NCBI RefSeq assembly: GCF_008107625.1
Contig: NZ_SDKK01000006.1
Location: 16,834 to 80,833 of the forward strand
Direction: 5' to 3'
Length of the DNA: 64,000 nt
DNA from: Zoogloea oleivorans
GTDB taxonomy: Bacteria > Pseudomonadota > Gammaproteobacteria > Burkholderiales > Rhodocyclaceae
Shown here: one piece after another, positions 27,439 to 39,167 of the stretch
Layout: every line of letters begins with the position of its first letter
Numbering within the stretch: the first letter of the stretch is position 1
Program-made: the position numbers and the translations under genes
The notes under the pieces: model-generated
Database searches by the model: none
What the model saw: only the letters and a program-made list of their open reading frames with translations
What the model was told of the DNA's origin: nothing

Positions 27439-27480
27439 GAGCGTATTCCGTAAGTATGTTTCTGTCCGCTTTCGCTAACC

Positions 27481-27969
27481 TTACCGGTACTTGGATTCGA
27501 CTTCTCGATCCTTCGCGATTTGCGATTCGTAGCGGTCCCCAACGGCCAAAAGCATCTGCTTCGTGTAGTAGAGATCGCCCCGTTTCTCGCCGTGATACTC
27601 AAACACGCGCGTCTCAACAACTGCATCTACCGGGCAAGCCTCCTCACAGAAGCCGCAAAAAATACACTTCGTCAGATCTATATCGTATCGACTCGTGCGC
27701 CGGGAACCATCAGCCCGTTGCTCGGATTCGATCGTAATCGCCATGGCCGGACAAATTGCCTCGCACAATTTGCATGCAATGCAACGCTCCTCCCCATTGG
27801 GATAGCGACGCAAAGCGTGCAAGCCTCGGAAGCGCGGACTTTGCGGCGTTTTCTCCTCCGGGAACTGTACCGTAATCTTCCTGGCAAAAAGGTGACGGCC
27901 GGTAAGAGCTAGTCCCTTCACCAGTTCTTTCAGGAAGAGGCTTCCTACGTATTCTTTTATAGCACCCAT
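27481..27969 (-). CDS. nuoI: NADH-quinone oxidoreductase subunit I
   Basis: A 162-residue ferredoxin-like subunit that binds two [4Fe-4S] clusters (N6a and N6b) through [12 protein letters not shown] and [12 protein letters not shown]. It links the peripheral arm's electron chain to NuoB. The N-terminal amphipathic helix rests on the membrane. The gene starts 9 bp after nuoH. Confidence 0.97.
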   Translation of the reverse strand: MGAIKEYVGSLFLKELVKGLALTGRHLFARKITVQFPEEKTPQSPRFRGLHALRRYPNGEERCIACKLCEAICPAMAITIESEQRADGSRRTSRYDIDLTKCIFCGFCEEACPVDAVVETRVFEYHGEKRGDLYYTKQMLLAVGDRYESQIAKDREVESKYR

Positions 27970-27978
27970 TTCACGGCC

Positions 27979-29031
27979 TCACTTCCAGATCGACAACGGA
28001 GACATGACCCAGACGGCAACAACAACCACCCAGAACAAGGTCAAGGGAATGAAAACCTTCCAACCCAATCGCATGATGTGGTCGTACCTGAACCGCGGGA
28101 AAGTTGCACGGAACCACAGGAACAAAAAGAGAATGAAAGCGGTCTTGATCGCCAACCAGAAAAACCCGTCACCAAGAAAACCGACGGGCGAGAGCCAACC
28201 ACCGAGAAAAAGGATGGATGTCAGCGCAGAAACCAGAATCATGTTTGCGTATTCCCCAAGGAAGAACAGCGCAAACGCCATACCCGAATATTCCACCATA
28301 TGGCCAGCAACGATTTCAGACTCCCCTTCGACAACGTCGAAAGGCGCACGATTGGTTTCAGCAATGCCGGAAATCAGGTAAACGATGAACATTGGAAAAA
28401 GCGGCAACCAGTTCCAACTAAGGAAACCTAAGCCCATGTCGGCTGCCTGCCCTTTGCCCTGACTCATGACGATATCTGTCAGATTGAGACTGGAGGATGT
28501 CATCAAAACACATACAAGAGCGAAACCCATGGCGATTTCATACGAAACCATTTGGGCTGCAGCACGCATGCCTCCGAGAAAGGCATACTTGGAGTTAGAC
28601 GCCCATGCGGCAATGATGACCCCATAGACTTCAATGGAGGTCACCGCCAAGAGGAACAAAAGGCCAGCATCTACGTTCCCGACAACCCATCCCTCGTTGA
28701 ACGGCACAACAGCCCAGGCAGCCAGAGCAGGACCTAGGGCAAGAACGGGTCCAATAATGAAAAGCCCTTTGTTTGCGCCGGAAGGAATAATCACTTCTTT
28801 AAGCAAAAGCTTTACACCATCAGCGATCGGCTGCAGCAAACCCATTGGCCCCACACGATTTGGGCCAATACGCACCTGCATGTAGCCGATAACCTTACGT
28901 TCGGCCAGAGTCAAATAGGCCACACACAGAAACAGCGGGGCTACGATGCCAACAATTTTAAGCAAGGACCAAACCAGGGGCCAGGCCTCGCCAAAGAACA
29001 TGGCTACTGGCTCAATGTAGGCTTCCATCAC
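27979..29031 (-). CDS. nuoH: NADH-quinone oxidoreductase subunit H
   Basis: A 350-residue membrane subunit forming much of the quinone chamber. Conserved loops include [20 protein letters not shown] near the N-terminus and the acidic stretch [21 protein letters not shown], which joins the quinone site to the membrane arm. Eight transmembrane helices are expected. Its ATG overlaps the nuoG stop by four bases. Confidence 0.97.
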   Translation of the reverse strand: MMEAYIEPVAMFFGEAWPLVWSLLKIVGIVAPLFLCVAYLTLAERKVIGYMQVRIGPNRVGPMGLLQPIADGVKLLLKEVIIPSGANKGLFIIGPVLALGPALAAWAVVPFNEGWVVGNVDAGLLFLLAVTSIEVYGVIIAAWASNSKYAFLGGMRAAAQMVSYEIAMGFALVCVLMTSSSLNLTDIVMSQGKGQAADMGLGFLSWNWLPLFPMFIVYLISGIAETNRAPFDVVEGESEIVAGHMVEYSGMAFALFFLGEYANMILVSALTSILFLGGWLSPVGFLGDGFFWLAIKTAFILFLFLWFRATFPRFRYDHIMRLGWKVFIPLTLFWVVVVAVWVMSPLSIWK

Positions 29032-31382
29032 ATGCGCTCCAAGCTGATTTCACCATGCAGAGAACCCAGCGCTGCCGTCATCGGATGAGCACCAGCCAAG
29101 CGCACACAACCATCAGCGACACCATCGTCTTCAGCAACAACTGCCGACACCTCACCATATGCAGATTTGATACGCACCGCCAAGCCGGCCTGCACACCCA
29201 AACGGGTTATGGTTGCCGCACTCAGCCGGGCGCTTGGCGCCACTCCATCCTGAGTTTGCTGCAATGGGGGAGAACGACGAGCAATGGGATCTGCCGAATA
29301 AATCGGAATATCTGCAATGCGTTGAACAGCTGCCTCCACAGCACGGAGGGACTCTACATTAAGTGCAACAGAATTATCGAGTTTGGCCGGATTAACTGTT
29401 CCGTCAGACTCAAGCACCTCAGCACGGACATCCTCGATCTTTTCAAACCCGAAGCCGTCAAGACCAGATGTTTCCCCAAGAACCTTAAGTACCTTCCAGC
29501 CGGGACGTGACTCTCCGCGGCTCTTGACCACGGGGAAGAAACTCTGGGCACGTCCTTCGCAATTGACAAAAACACCTGCAGTTTCTGTAAATGGCGCGAT
29601 GGGAAGCATCACGTCTGCGAACTCAAGCGCGCTGTCCGATTTGAAGGCGGATAACATGACGACCATATCAGCACCCTTGAGTGCCCCGGCAGCAGCTGCA
29701 CTGTTGCCCAAATCGAATGCGGGATCCAGTCCAAGCAGCACGTAAGCCTTCAACGGTGCCGACAACATTTCCGTCACATTTTTTCCGGGAACGCCCGCAA
29801 ACGGTACTGCCCCGGCAATATAACCACCAACACTGTTCGCAGCCTCTCCCAAAAAGCCGAAACTAGCATCACTCAATCTTGCGATTTCCTGAGCAAAAAC
29901 GTGAATTTCTGCAGCATGCTCATGCTGGACGGCGTAGTTACCAAGCCAGACAGCAGAACGACGACCAGAGCCAAGACTGTTCGCAATCGCGAGAGAAGCT
30001 TCATCGACCACCAGGCCTGCACATGCGGCGGCAACCTGAACCGACAACTCACGCCCGGTCTGTTCAGAAAGAGCTTTGGCGATCTTGGCCAAAGCAACAA
30101 TCATTTCTTGCGGCGGAACACAAACACGATTTGCAACAGGCAACTGCCAGTCATCAAACGCGGGATTAAGTGCGCTGACCTTCAAGCCGCGCTTTGCTGC
30201 CTGTCGAACACGCTGGGCAACCAGCGGATGATCTTTCCGGAAAAAACTGCCCACAACAAACAAACGATCGAGATTGGCTATATCCGCCACCGGCATCCCA
30301 AGCCACGGAGCGCCACTCATTTTTCCATCAGCAGAAAAATCCGACTGGCGCAAACGGAAGTCAACGTTACCCGACCCAAGCCCCTGGACTAGTTTCCGGA
30401 GAAGATAAAGCTCCTCGAGAGTGCTATGCGGAGATGCCAATGCACCAATCGTATCTGCACCACTTTCGGCTTTTATCGATTTGAGACCATTCGCAACATA
30501 TTCAATGGCCGTTTGCCAGTCAGTTTCAATCCAGCGACCACCCTGCTTCAGCATGGGCCGAGCGAGCCTCTCCTCGCTATTGAGCGCCTCATAGGAAAAC
30601 CTGTCCTTGTCAGACAGCCAGCACTCATTCAGTGCCTCGTTTTCCAGGGGAAGAACGCGCTTTACAGCATCATTCTTGACTTGAACGACAAGATTGCTTC
30701 CGAGCGAGTCGTGAGGACTTACTGACTTGCGCCTCGACATTTCCCAAGCACGGGCACCAAAACGGAAAGGCTTTGAAGTGAGGGCGCCAACCGGACAGAG
30801 ATCAATAATGTTGCCCGACAACTCCGAGTCAATGGTTTTCTCGACGAAGGGCATGATTTCGGCATGCTCTCCACGAAATGCCTGACCCAACTCCATGAGT
30901 CCTGCAATTTCAGTGGTAAATCGAACACAGCGGGTGCAATTAATGCAGCGCGTCATATCAGTTGAAACAAGCGGACCGAGATCCTTGTTGCCGACAACCC
31001 GCTTCTCTTCCTGATAGCGTGACTCAACACCACCATAGCCGACGGAGAGATCCTGCAACTGACACTCACCGCCCTGATCGCAAATGGGGCAATCAAGCGG
31101 ATGATTGATCAGGAGGAACTCCATCACACCCTTCTGAGCCTTCACTGCCTGCTCAGAATGAGTCCACACTTTCATCCCGTTTGTCACAGGCGTCGCACAA
31201 GCCGGCAAAGGCTTCGGCGCCTTTTCTACCTGGACAAGACACATGCGGCAGTTAGCCGCGATTGAGAGCTTTTTGTGGTAGCAGAAATGCGGCACATAGG
31301 CGCCAACTGTATTGGCGGCCTCCATGACGGTAATACCGTCAGGAACCTGCAACTGCTTTCCGTCAATTTCGATTTCTAGCAT
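29028..31382 (-). CDS. nuoG: NADH-quinone oxidoreductase subunit G
   Basis: A 784-residue iron-sulfur subunit of the N-module. The N-terminal [2Fe-2S] site uses [15 protein letters not shown]; the next cluster has the His ligand motif [24 protein letters not shown] holds another [4Fe-4S] site. The rest is a molybdopterin-oxidoreductase-like domain without cofactor, of normal length for the class. It passes electrons from NuoF toward NuoI. Confidence 0.96.
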   Translation of the reverse strand: MLEIEIDGKQLQVPDGITVMEAANTVGAYVPHFCYHKKLSIAANCRMCLVQVEKAPKPLPACATPVTNGMKVWTHSEQAVKAQKGVMEFLLINHPLDCPICDQGGECQLQDLSVGYGGVESRYQEEKRVVGNKDLGPLVSTDMTRCINCTRCVRFTTEIAGLMELGQAFRGEHAEIMPFVEKTIDSELSGNIIDLCPVGALTSKPFRFGARAWEMSRRKSVSPHDSLGSNLVVQVKNDAVKRVLPLENEALNECWLSDKDRFSYEALNSEERLARPMLKQGGRWIETDWQTAIEYVANGLKSIKAESGADTIGALASPHSTLEELYLLRKLVQGLGSGNVDFRLRQSDFSADGKMSGAPWLGMPVADIANLDRLFVVGSFFRKDHPLVAQRVRQAAKRGLKVSALNPAFDDWQLPVANRVCVPPQEMIVALAKIAKALSEQTGRELSVQVAAACAGLVVDEASLAIANSLGSGRRSAVWLGNYAVQHEHAAEIHVFAQEIARLSDASFGFLGEAANSVGGYIAGAVPFAGVPGKNVTEMLSAPLKAYVLLGLDPAFDLGNSAAAAGALKGADMVVMLSAFKSDSALEFADVMLPIAPFTETAGVFVNCEGRAQSFFPVVKSRGESRPGWKVLKVLGETSGLDGFGFEKIEDVRAEVLESDGTVNPAKLDNSVALNVESLRAVEAAVQRIADIPIYSADPIARRSPPLQQTQDGVAPSARLSAATITRLGVQAGLAVRIKSAYGEVSAVVAEDDGVADGCVRLAGAHPMTAALGSLHGEISLERM

Positions 31383-31389
31383 GTCGAGC

Positions 31390-32700
31390 CTACGCTACGT
31401 AAATCTTACTGCCTTCGCGCTGAACATCCTTCGGCACGAGGCACTTCTTGTGTTCAATATGGAATGCGAACTCATCACCGAAGTGCTTGATGAAACTCTG
31501 GACAGGCATAGAGGCCGCATCGCCCAGCGCACAGATGGTACGCCCCATGATGTTGGTCGTAATGCTGTTCAACAAGTCCAAGTCGTCGGAACGCCCAAGT
31601 CCGTTTTCAATGCGATGTATCACACGATACAACCAGCCGGTACCTTCACGGCAAGGAGTGCATTGACCGCAGGACTCTTCGAAATAAAAGTACGACAAAC
31701 GCTCCAAGGCTTTGACCATGCAGGTAGATTCATCCATTACGATCACTGCACCGGAACCCAGCATGGAACCGGCCTTGGAGATCGAATCGTAGTCCATGGT
31801 GCAATCCATCATCACAGAGCCCGGCAAAACCGGCGCAGATGATCCACCAGGAATCACAGCCTTCAGCTTTCGACCGCCACGAACGCCGCCAGCCAATTCG
31901 AGCAACTCGGAAAACGGAGTCCCCATCGGGATTTCGTAATTGCCAGGCTTATTTACATGACCAGACACCGAGAACAGCTTGGTACCGCCGTTATTCGGCT
32001 TGCCAAGAGCTAGGAACGCATCCCCCCCTTCACGGATAATGTAAGGGATTGATGCAAACGTCTCTGTATTGTTGATGGTCGTTGGTTTACCGTAGAGACC
32101 GAAGCTCGCTGGGAACGGTGGCTTGAAACGTGGCTGCCCTTTCTTCCCTTCGATGGACTCAAGCAGTGCAGTTTCTTCGCCGCATATGTACGCGCCGTAA
32201 CCGTGATGGGCAAAAAGGTCAAAGCTGAAATCTGAACCGAGAATATTCTTGCCCAGCAATCCGGCGTCACGTGCCTCTTGGAGAGCTTCTTCAAAACGAT
32301 CGTAAACTTCGAATATTTCCCCGTGAATGTAGTTATAACCACGCTCACATCCCATTGCATAGCCAGCAATGATCATCCCCTCTATAACAGAGTGGGGGTT
32401 ATACCGAAGGATATCCCGATCCTTGAATGTGCCGGGCTCCCCCTCATCGGAGTTGCAGGCCAGATACTTGGCACCGGGGAACGCCCGGGGCATGAAGCTC
32501 CACTTGAGCCCCGTCGGAAAACCCGCACCACCACGCCCACGGAGTGCTGATTTCTTGACTTCGCTGATGACCTGATCGGCGGAAATATTCTCCGCGATGA
32601 TCTTCTTCAGCGCTGCATATCCGCCTCGCTGAACATAGTCAGCAAGCCGCCAGGTGCGGTCGCCCTCGAGGCCGGAAAGAATAATCCCTTTAGAAGTCAT
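31390..32700 (-). CDS. nuoF: NADH-quinone oxidoreductase subunit F
   Basis: A 436-residue NADH-binding flavoprotein. [14 protein letters not shown] near residue 53 binds [19 protein letters not shown] belongs to the NADH site, and [14 protein letters not shown] holds cluster N3. It oxidises NADH at the tip of complex I. Its ATG overlaps the nuoE stop (ATGA), so expression of E and F is coupled. Confidence 0.97.
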   Translation of the reverse strand: MTSKGIILSGLEGDRTWRLADYVQRGGYAALKKIIAENISADQVISEVKKSALRGRGGAGFPTGLKWSFMPRAFPGAKYLACNSDEGEPGTFKDRDILRYNPHSVIEGMIIAGYAMGCERGYNYIHGEIFEVYDRFEEALQEARDAGLLGKNILGSDFSFDLFAHHGYGAYICGEETALLESIEGKKGQPRFKPPFPASFGLYGKPTTINNTETFASIPYIIREGGDAFLALGKPNNGGTKLFSVSGHVNKPGNYEIPMGTPFSELLELAGGVRGGRKLKAVIPGGSSAPVLPGSVMMDCTMDYDSISKAGSMLGSGAVIVMDESTCMVKALERLSYFYFEESCGQCTPCREGTGWLYRVIHRIENGLGRSDDLDLLNSITTNIMGRTICALGDAASMPVQSFIKHFGDEFAFHIEHKKCLVPKDVQREGSKIYVA

Positions 32701-33173
32701 TTTTTCAGATCAGCCAACAGTTGATCGATTTTTTCCTCGGTCATCCAACTGCACATCTGGTGATTATTCACCAGCAGCACCGGGGCATCGCCGCAAGCGC
32801 CCATGCACTCACCCTCTTTGAGGGTGAATTGTCCGTCCGCCGTCGTCTCGTTAAAGTCAATTCCCAACTTCTTCTTGACATATTCGGCTGCATCAACCCC
32901 ACCCGAAAGAGCACAAGGGAGATTGGTGCAGACGGTAATTTTCTTGGCTCCAACAGGAGCCAAGTCATACATATTATAGAAGCTTGCCACCTCAAAGACG
33001 GCAATCGCTGGCATTTCGAGATACTTTGCAACGAACTCAATGGTCTCGTTTGCAAGCCAGCCTTTCTCCTCCTGCGCAATTCGGAGGGCGGACATCGAAG
33101 CGGACTGTTTTTGATCAAGCGGATATTTCGCTATCTCTTGATCAATTTTCTTCAGTGATTCGGAACTCAGCAT
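32697..33173 (-). CDS. nuoE: NADH-quinone oxidoreductase subunit E
   Basis: A 158-residue thioredoxin-like subunit that binds the [2Fe-2S] cluster N1a through [10 protein letters not shown] and [10 protein letters not shown]. It is part of the NADH-dehydrogenase module with NuoF and NuoG. The length is normal. A 64-bp gap separates it from nuoD. Confidence 0.96.
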   Translation of the reverse strand: MLSSESLKKIDQEIAKYPLDQKQSASMSALRIAQEEKGWLANETIEFVAKYLEMPAIAVFEVASFYNMYDLAPVGAKKITVCTNLPCALSGGVDAAEYVKKKLGIDFNETTADGQFTLKEGECMGACGDAPVLLVNNHQMCSWMTEEKIDQLLADLKK

Positions 33174-33237
33174 TTTCGTCTCTACTGCCTGCAGAATGTC
33201 GATAGGGGAAATCGTTGAGGCTTTTTAAATAGGCACT

Positions 33238-34491
33238 TCAGCGATCCACGTCTCCGAACACGATATCCATTGTTCCAATGATGGCTACCACGTCAGCAAT
33301 CATGTGCCCGCGCGACATTTCATCAATGGCCGAGAGATGCGTAAAACCAGGTGATCGCAATTTAATCCGATAGGGCTTGTTTGCCCCATCGGAAACCGCG
33401 TAGACACCAAACTCACCCTTGGGATGCTCAACCGGCGCGTAAACTTCACCAGGTGGTACGTGCATGCCTTCGGTGAACAACTTGAAGTGGTGAATCAGCT
33501 CTTCCATGTTCCCCTTCATCCGCTCTCTGGAAGGAGGTGCAACCTTATGGTTGCTGGAAATCACGGGGCCCGGATTTTTTCTCAACCAGTCAATACACTG
33601 CTTGACGATTCGATTTGATTGACGCATCTCTTCAATCCGACAGAGATAACGGTCATAACAGTCACCCTCCACGCCAACCGGAATGTCGAAATCAAGCTGA
33701 TCATAAACTTCGTAGGGCTGTTTTCTGCGGATATCCCACTCAACACCCGATCCACGCAGCATGACACCGGAAAAACCAAGGGCTAGTGCGCGCTCGGGCG
33801 AAACAACGCCAATACCTACAGTTCGCTGCTTCCAGATACGGTTATCGGTGAGTAGCGTCTCGTACTCATCAACATAACGCGGGAATCTGCTAGTGAAGTC
33901 TTCGAGAAAATCAAGCAGGGAGCCTTGCCGATTTTCATTCAATTGGGAAACTGTCTTAGTGTTTTTCCACTTTGAGACTTCGTACTGCGGCATGCGATCC
34001 GGAAGATCGCGATAAACGCCACCAGGCCGGTAGTAAGCAGCGTGCATCCGCGCTCCCGACACAGCCTCATAAGCATCCATCAAATCCTCCCGCTCACGGA
34101 AGGTATAAAGCACCATAGTCATGGCGCCGATATCAAGTGCGTGGGTCCCGACAGCAAGCAGGTGATTCAGAATGCGTGTAATTTCATCGTACAAGACACG
34201 GATGTACTGGGCACGAATTGGAACATCGACCCCCAAGAGCCGTTCAATCGCCAGACAATAAGCGTGCTCATTGCACATCATTGAAACGTAGTCAAGACGA
34301 TCCATATAGGGTACAGACTGTACCCAGGTTCGTGTCTCAGCCAGCTTCTCTGTACCCCTGTGAAGCAGCCCGATGTGCGGATCAGCCCGCTCAACCACTT
34401 CGCCGTCCAACTCGAGAACCAAACGCAAGACCCCGTGCGCCGCGGGATGCTGGGGGCCAAAGTTAATGGTGTAATTACGGATCTCAGCCAT
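33238..34491 (-). CDS. nuoD: NADH-quinone oxidoreductase subunit D
   Basis: A 417-residue subunit (the 49-kDa homologue) that forms the quinone pocket with Nuo[15 protein letters not shown] at the N-terminus carries the quinone-head histidine, and the C-terminus ends in the conserved [10 protein letters not shown]. The ATG at 34491 ([12 protein letters not shown]) matches the family start; a longer frame from 34518 is unlikely. It overlaps the end of nuoC by eight bases. Confidence 0.96.
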   Translation of the reverse strand: MAEIRNYTINFGPQHPAAHGVLRLVLELDGEVVERADPHIGLLHRGTEKLAETRTWVQSVPYMDRLDYVSMMCNEHAYCLAIERLLGVDVPIRAQYIRVLYDEITRILNHLLAVGTHALDIGAMTMVLYTFREREDLMDAYEAVSGARMHAAYYRPGGVYRDLPDRMPQYEVSKWKNTKTVSQLNENRQGSLLDFLEDFTSRFPRYVDEYETLLTDNRIWKQRTVGIGVVSPERALALGFSGVMLRGSGVEWDIRRKQPYEVYDQLDFDIPVGVEGDCYDRYLCRIEEMRQSNRIVKQCIDWLRKNPGPVISSNHKVAPPSRERMKGNMEELIHHFKLFTEGMHVPPGEVYAPVEHPKGEFGVYAVSDGANKPYRIKLRSPGFTHLSAIDEMSRGHMIADVVAIIGTMDIVFGDVDR

Positions 34492-35086
34492 GGCCGACAT
34501 TCCCATAATTTTCGTCACGCACGATACGGGGTGTATTTTCCCGTGGTTCGATGGTAACTGGCTGATAAATTACGCGACCCAAATCTTGGTCATACCGCAT
34601 TTCCACATACCCCGAAATCGGAAAATCTTTGCGGAACGGATAACCAACAAAACCATAATCGGTAAGAATCCGACGCAAATCCGGATGCCCAACAAACATG
34701 ACACCGAAAAGATCGAAGGCCTCGCGCTCAAACCAGTTGGCACTGGGCCAGAGTTCGCACAAGGAATCAAGAATCGGAAATGAGTCATCTTCCGCAAACG
34801 CCCGAAGCCTCAGGCGCAGATTATTACTAACGGAAAGCAGATGAGCAGATACCGCGAAGCGGAATTCAGTTGCTTCACCAGCAAACCCCGAATAATCAAG
34901 TCCGGTAAGATCAACAAGCTGCTCAAAACGGAACTCGGGGTCGTCCCGAAGAGTGCGGGCTACCGACAAATAGTCGGAGGCCGAGACGACCACAGTCACC
35001 TCGTCACATGCAACGACCGTACTCCGCAGTCGATCACCAAATTTGTCCGCCAAAGACTGGCTGAGACGGTCAAGTTTCTCACTCAT
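34484..35086 (-). CDS. nuoC: NADH-quinone oxidoreductase subunit C
   Basis: A 200-residue subunit (30-kDa homologue) of the Q-module. The signature [29 protein letters not shown] lies near residue 120. It supports NuoD and carries no cofactor. The gene is separate from nuoD, unlike the fused form in Enterobacteria. Confidence 0.96.
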   Translation of the reverse strand: MSEKLDRLSQSLADKFGDRLRSTVVACDEVTVVVSASDYLSVARTLRDDPEFRFEQLVDLTGLDYSGFAGEATEFRFAVSAHLLSVSNNLRLRLRAFAEDDSFPILDSLCELWPSANWFEREAFDLFGVMFVGHPDLRRILTDYGFVGYPFRKDFPISGYVEMRYDQDLGRVIYQPVTIEPRENTPRIVRDENYGNVGHG

Positions 35087-35098
35087 GATAGTCGGGAA

Positions 35099-35575
35099 TC
35101 AGCGAGCAATCGTACAGTCACGTTTGATCTTGTTCTGCAATTGAACAATGCCATATAGCAGAGCTTCTGCTGTGGGGGGGCAACCGGGAACATAAACATC
35201 CACCGGAACGATACGGTCACACCCACGCACAACAGAGTACGAATAGTGGTAATACCCACCACCGTTCGCGCAAGACCCCATTGATATCACCCAGCGCGGC
35301 TCCGACATCTGATCATAAACCTTGCGCAAAGCCGGGGCCATTTTGTTGCACAAGGTGCCAGCAACAATCATCAGATCGGATTGCCGCGGACTCGGACGAA
35401 AAACAACACCGAATCGATCCAGGTCGTAACGCGAACAACCGGCGTGAATCATCTCGACCGCACAGCACGCAAGACCAAAAGTCATGGGCCACAGCGAACC
35501 AGTGCGAGTCCAGTTAATTACCGTATCAAGCGAAGTAGTGACAAACCCTTCCTTGAAAACACCTTCGATGCTCAT
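35099..35575 (-). CDS. nuoB: NADH-quinone oxidoreductase subunit B
   Basis: A 158-residue subunit that holds the last cluster, N2, through the adjacent cysteines in GLACCAVEM, plus [10 protein letters not shown] and [11 protein letters not shown]. It gives electrons to quinone. The ATG at 35575 has AAGGG five bases upstream and is preferred to the GTG six bases earlier. Confidence 0.96.
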   Translation of the reverse strand: MSIEGVFKEGFVTTSLDTVINWTRTGSLWPMTFGLACCAVEMIHAGCSRYDLDRFGVVFRPSPRQSDLMIVAGTLCNKMAPALRKVYDQMSEPRWVISMGSCANGGGYYHYSYSVVRGCDRIVPVDVYVPGCPPTAEALLYGIVQLQNKIKRDCTIAR

Positions 35576-35621
35576 AGACACCCTTCAAGCAACAATTCAC
35601 TCGCCAGAGGAACTCGACAGA

Positions 35622-35996
35622 TCACTCCCAGTCGAGCGCGCCTTTCTTCCACACGTAAATATAACCAAGCAGAAGAATGCCGAGAAAGACAATCATTTCA
35701 AAGAAACCAAAAAGCCGGATGGACTCATTGGCTGCAATTTCCCGAAGAATAGTTGCCCAGGGAAACAGAAATGCGATTTCCAGATCAAAAAGGATAAACA
35801 GAATGGCGAGCAGGTAGTAGCGAACATCGAACTTGATGCGCGCATCTTCGAATGGCTCGAAACCACACTCAAACGGGGAAAGCTTTTCGGCGTCAGGCTT
35901 GTTGGGCCCCAAGACCCAGCCTGCAATTATTGGAATAAAACCGAAAGCAGCCGCAAACAGGATAAAGACAAGAACTGGAAAATAAACTTCCAACAT
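35622..35996 (-). CDS. nuoA: NADH-quinone oxidoreductase subunit A
   Basis: A 124-residue membrane protein with three transmembrane helices. The loop [11 protein letters not shown] (here [17 protein letters not shown]) is the conserved quinone-site loop with its cysteine. It is the first gene of the nuo operon. GGGAG eight bases upstream supports the ATG at 35996; a GTG just before it is possible. Confidence 0.95.
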   Translation of the reverse strand: MLEVYFPVLVFILFAAAFGFIPIIAGWVLGPNKPDAEKLSPFECGFEPFEDARIKFDVRYYLLAILFILFDLEIAFLFPWATILREIAANESIRLFGFFEMIVFLGILLLGYIYVWKKGALDWE

Positions 35997-36040
35997 CACT
36001 TGAGCTCCCGCAACCGATAGCAGTTATTAGCGCTGCCTGC

Positions 36041-36074
36041 AAGCAAACGCCCGCTGAGTGCGGGCGGCTTGCTT
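36041..36074 (-). terminator. Strong hairpin between tRNA-Leu and nuoA
   Basis: A seven-bp GC stem (CGCCCGC/GCGGGCG) with a five-nt loop, extended by AAGCAA/TTGCTT after a small bulge, lies right after the tRNA 3' end. No long T-run follows on the minus strand, so it could be a partial terminator or a processing/stability element that lets nuo transcription continue. Confidence 0.5.
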
Positions 36075-36080
36075 ATTTTA

Positions 36081-36165
36081 TGGTGCCGACGATGAGACTC
36101 GAACTCATACGGCTTTCGCCACTACCCCCTCAAGATAGCGTGTCTACCAATTTCACCACGTCGGC
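36081..36165 (-). tRNA. tRNA-Leu (anticodon GAG)
   Basis: An 85-nt class II tRNA on the minus strand. The acceptor stem GCCGACG pairs with CGTCGGC, the T arm has GAGTTCGAGTCTC, the long variable arm is present, and CCA is encoded. The anticodon stem is CTATC/GGTAG with loop TTGAGGG, giving GAG, which reads CUC and CUU leucine codons. It lies between secG and nuoA, an arrangement known from other Betaproteobacteria, and is probably cut out of a longer transcript. Confidence 0.96.
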
Positions 36166-36227
36166 TTGTTCGTTTGATGCTGCGCATTATAAGACAATCG
36201 ACCCGCAGCGCCAAGCATTACATTATT

Positions 36228-36593
36228 TTATCGCGGAATATCCTTCGCTTTCGACCCATCATCCGCAGGCGCAACAGGAGCGGGAGAAAGACCGGACGAA
36301 GGCGCAGAAACAGGCGCAACCCCTTCCATTACGCTCTTTGACGCAGGAGCCCCGGAACTGGCCAGATAGCTCAACCCGAGGCTCGTCACAAAGAATACTG
36401 CCGCCAAAGCACCGGTTGTCCGGCTAAGAAAATTTGCAGACCCTGAAGACCCGAACAAACTACCGGAAGCCCCACTCCCAAAGGCCGCACCCATGTCAGC
36501 CCCCTTGCCGTGCTGCATAAGGACCAGTCCGATTACACCCAGACCAGCAAGGATATGCACCGTCAAAACTATAGAAAAAACCACACCACCCAT
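36228..36593 (-). CDS. secG: Preprotein translocase subunit SecG
   Basis: A 121-residue inner-membrane protein with two transmembrane segments (VVFSIVLTVHILAGLGVIGLV and ALAAVFFVTSLGLSYLA) joined by the conserved loop LMQHGKGADMGAAFGSG. It assists SecYE-SecA protein export. The C-terminal tail is Ala/Pro/Ser-rich. The ATG at 36593 has GGAG six bases upstream, better than the ATG at 36599. Confidence 0.95.
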   Translation of the reverse strand: MGGVVFSIVLTVHILAGLGVIGLVLMQHGKGADMGAAFGSGASGSLFGSSGSANFLSRTTGALAAVFFVTSLGLSYLASSGAPASKSVMEGVAPVSAPSSGLSPAPVAPADDGSKAKDIPR

Positions 36594-36614
36594 GACCATC
36601 TCCGATGAACCAAC

Positions 36615-37367
36615 TTACGACGCAGCAGCTGCTGCACAAATGGCAGAAAAACCTTCCGCAACCAAGGATGCCCCACCCACCAAGGCACCGTCGATATCCG
36701 GTTTGCTGAACAACAGGGAGGCGTTTACTGCCGTAACGCTACCCCCATAAAGAATTTTTACACCCTGCGCAGAAACACCACTCCGCACCAGGCGATCACG
36801 AATGAATGCATGCATTGCCTGTGCCTGCTCAGGCGTTGCAGTCTTACCAGTCCCGATCGCCCAGACAGGCTCATAAGCAAGCACAACAAAAGAGGCCGCC
36901 TCGACACCAAGCGCTGAAACCACAGCATCAACCTGAGAGCCAACCACCTCTTCAGCGACACCCGCATCACGCTGCTCCAGTGTTTCACCAACGCAGAGAA
37001 TCGGCCTCACGCCTGAATCGAGGGCCGCCTGCACCTTGGTTGCGACAACAACATTCGTCTCACCATAACCACTTCGTCGCTCCGAATGCCCCACGATAAC
37101 CCACGAGCAGCCCAAGTCCGCCAACATCGATCCGCTAACTTCACCAGTGTAGGCCCCCTCCTTGGCAGAAGAGAGACTCTGAGCCCCCACAGCAATAATC
37201 GCATCCTTGATCAAAGCCTTCACTTGAGACAGGTAGACGAAAGGCGGGCACACCACCACATCCACGCCATCCGGCCTTAACAGCTTCCTGAGCTCAGCGA
37301 CCAAAGCTTCGTTGCGAGCAAGGCTGCCGTTCATCTTCCAGTTACCGACTACGAGCTTTTTGCGCAC
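36615..37367 (-). CDS. tpiA: Triosephosphate isomerase
   Basis: A 250-residue TIM-barrel enzyme that interconverts dihydroxyacetone phosphate and glyceraldehyde 3-phosphate. Active-site residues are visible: Lys in GNWKMNG, His in VIVGHSERR, Glu in [12 protein letters not shown], and the phosphate loop LYGGSV. The start codon is GTG at 37367. It leads the tpiA-secG-tRNA-nuo unit and has its own sigma-70 promoter only 26 bp upstream. Confidence 0.97.
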   Translation of the reverse strand: MRKKLVVGNWKMNGSLARNEALVAELRKLLRPDGVDVVVCPPFVYLSQVKALIKDAIIAVGAQSLSSAKEGAYTGEVSGSMLADLGCSWVIVGHSERRSGYGETNVVVATKVQAALDSGVRPILCVGETLEQRDAGVAEEVVGSQVDAVVSALGVEAASFVVLAYEPVWAIGTGKTATPEQAQAMHAFIRDRLVRSGVSAQGVKILYGGSVTAVNASLLFSKPDIDGALVGGASLVAEGFSAICAAAAAS

Positions 37368-37392
37368 CTTGGATCCAGAACCAAATCCTTTA

Positions 37393-37421
37393 ATTCTATC
37401 TTGACGGAATGATCAGGTCAA
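37393..37421 (-). promoter_or_regulatory. Sigma-70 promoter of tpiA-secG-tRNA-nuo
   Basis: Minus strand TTGACC (37421-37416), 17-bp spacer, TAGAAT (37398-37393). The predicted start is near 37386. The TT of the -35 box is also the end of the T-run of the pst terminator, so terminator and promoter abut. Confidence 0.8.
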
Positions 37422-37454
37422 AAAAAGAGGGCCGACACCAAGTCAGCCCTCTTT
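37419..37454 (-). terminator. Intrinsic terminator of the pst operon
   Basis: The stem AAAGAGGGC/GCCCTCTTT, with a 13-nt loop that can partly pair, is followed by a T-run on the minus strand. It lies about 20 bp after the pstB stop. Confidence 0.93.
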
Positions 37455-37474
37455 GCATGCACGGTTCAGAACGA

Positions 37475-38311
37475 TCAGCCAAATCTGCCTGTGATGTAGT
37501 CCTCGGTTTCCTTCCGCTTGGGCTTGATGAAGATCTCGTCAGTGAGACCAAACTCCACCAATTCTCCCAGGTACATGTAGGCGGTGTAATCGGACACCCG
37601 CGCAGCCTGCTGCATGTTGTGAGTCACAATCGCAATGGTGTACTCACTCTTCAGTTCATGAACCAACTCTTCAACCTTCGCCGTGGAAATCGGATCGAGC
37701 GCAGATGTCGGCTCATCGAGCAGCAGAACCTCCGGCTTGACCGCAACACCTCGTGCGATGCACAAACGCTGCTGCTGCCCACCGGACAAGGACAGACCAC
37801 TTTGATTGAGCTTGCTCTTCACTTCATCCCAGAGAGCGGCCTTCCGCAGCGCCCACTCGACCCGGTTGTCCATATCTGCCCTGGAAAGGCTCTCATACAA
37901 ACGCACACCGAATGCGATGTTCTCATAAATGGACATCGGAAACGGCGTGGGCTTCTGGAAAACCATCCCAACCTTGGCTCGAAGGGCATTCACATCCTGA
38001 TCCGGACTCAGCACATTGCGACCGTTCAAAAGTATCTCACCCGTGGCACGCTGCCCGGGGTAAAGGTCGTACATGCGGTTCAGCGTCCGCAGAAGGGTCG
38101 ACTTTCCGCACCCGGAAGGACCGATGAACGCAGTCACCATCCCCTCCTGGATGTCCAGATTGATGTGCTTCAGGCCCTGAAACGACCCATAGAAAAAGTC
38201 GAGGTTACGAATCTTGATCTTGGGCGTCGCATCGCTACTGACCACAGACGTCGGTTCGCCCCGAAGTTGCGAAAAAGGCATGTCACGCTTGGTCGCTACA
38301 GGAGATTGCAT
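37475..38311 (-). CDS. pstB: Phosphate ABC transporter ATP-binding protein PstB
   Basis: A 278-residue ATPase. Walker A is GPSGCGKST, the signature is [13 protein letters not shown], Walker B is [13 protein letters not shown], and the switch histidine is in IVTHNMQQA. It drives phosphate import with PstCA and also takes part in PhoR signalling. The ATG at 38311 has AGGAAA seven bases upstream; an in-frame extension to 38353 is not needed. It follows pstA by 10 bp. Confidence 0.96.
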   Translation of the reverse strand: MQSPVATKRDMPFSQLRGEPTSVVSSDATPKIKIRNLDFFYGSFQGLKHINLDIQEGMVTAFIGPSGCGKSTLLRTLNRMYDLYPGQRATGEILLNGRNVLSPDQDVNALRAKVGMVFQKPTPFPMSIYENIAFGVRLYESLSRADMDNRVEWALRKAALWDEVKSKLNQSGLSLSGGQQQRLCIARGVAVKPEVLLLDEPTSALDPISTAKVEELVHELKSEYTIAIVTHNMQQAARVSDYTAYMYLGELVEFGLTDEIFIKPKRKETEDYITGRFG

Positions 38312-38321
38312 GATGGATTTC

Positions 38322-39167
38322 CTAGATCTTTTTGCGGAACAGGGTCCGAACAACGATGTTCAGGCAAAGAACACCAAATGTAATGATGATCGCCCCACCC
38401 CACGCCAATGAATTCCAGTTTTCATAGGGGCTCATTGCAAACTGGAAGATCACGACCGGCAAATTGGCCATCGGTCCGTTGAGGTCAAAGCTGGTGAACT
38501 GATTGTTAAGTGCAGTAAAAAGCAGCGGGGCCGTTTCACCACTCACTCGCGCAACCGCAAGCAGAATCCCGGTCAGAACACCGGCCTGAGCAGAGCGAAG
38601 AACCACGTGAAGCACAACCTTCCAGCGCGGAGCCCCCAAGGCTGTCGCAGCCTCCCTGAGGGTGGCAGGAACCAGATTGAGCATGTTTTCAGTAGTCCGC
38701 ACGACAACTGGGATGGCGATCAAGGTCAGCGCCATCGAGCCGGCCCAACCGGAAAAATGCTGCACCTGAGCCACATAAACAGCGTAGATAAAGACACCGA
38801 TAACAATCGATGGCGCAGAGAGCAGGATGTCGTTGATGAAACGGGTTGCCGGCGCCAACCAGCCCCTGCGCCCGAATTCCGACAGATAAACACCCGCGAG
38901 AATGCCAATCGGGGTGGCAATGAAGGTCGCCGTACCAACCATCATGAGACTGCCAAGAATCGCGTTGGACAGCCCTCCCTCAGAACCGGGGGCCGGAGTC
39001 GGCTGAGTAAAAAGGGTGAGGCTAAGAGCGCCAAACCCCTTGTACAGAAGCACGACCAGAATCCACGCCAGAAACCCCATCCCGATAGCCATCGCCACCA
39101 GAGACAGGACCAACGCGGCGCGATTGGTCCGCATGCGCTTGCGGTAGAGCACCGAAGAGTCACTCAT
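38322..39167 (-). CDS. pstA: Phosphate ABC transporter permease PstA
   Basis: A 281-residue permease with six transmembrane segments and the EAA-type coupling motif [18 protein letters not shown], which contacts PstB. It forms the phosphate channel with PstC. Its start overlaps the pstC stop by one base (TGATG). Confidence 0.95.
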   Translation of the reverse strand: MSDSSVLYRKRMRTNRAALVLSLVAMAIGMGFLAWILVVLLYKGFGALSLTLFTQPTPAPGSEGGLSNAILGSLMMVGTATFIATPIGILAGVYLSEFGRRGWLAPATRFINDILLSAPSIVIGVFIYAVYVAQVQHFSGWAGSMALTLIAIPVVVRTTENMLNLVPATLREAATALGAPRWKVVLHVVLRSAQAGVLTGILLAVARVSGETAPLLFTALNNQFTSFDLNGPMANLPVVIFQFAMSPYENWNSLAWGGAIIITFGVLCLNIVVRTLFRKKI

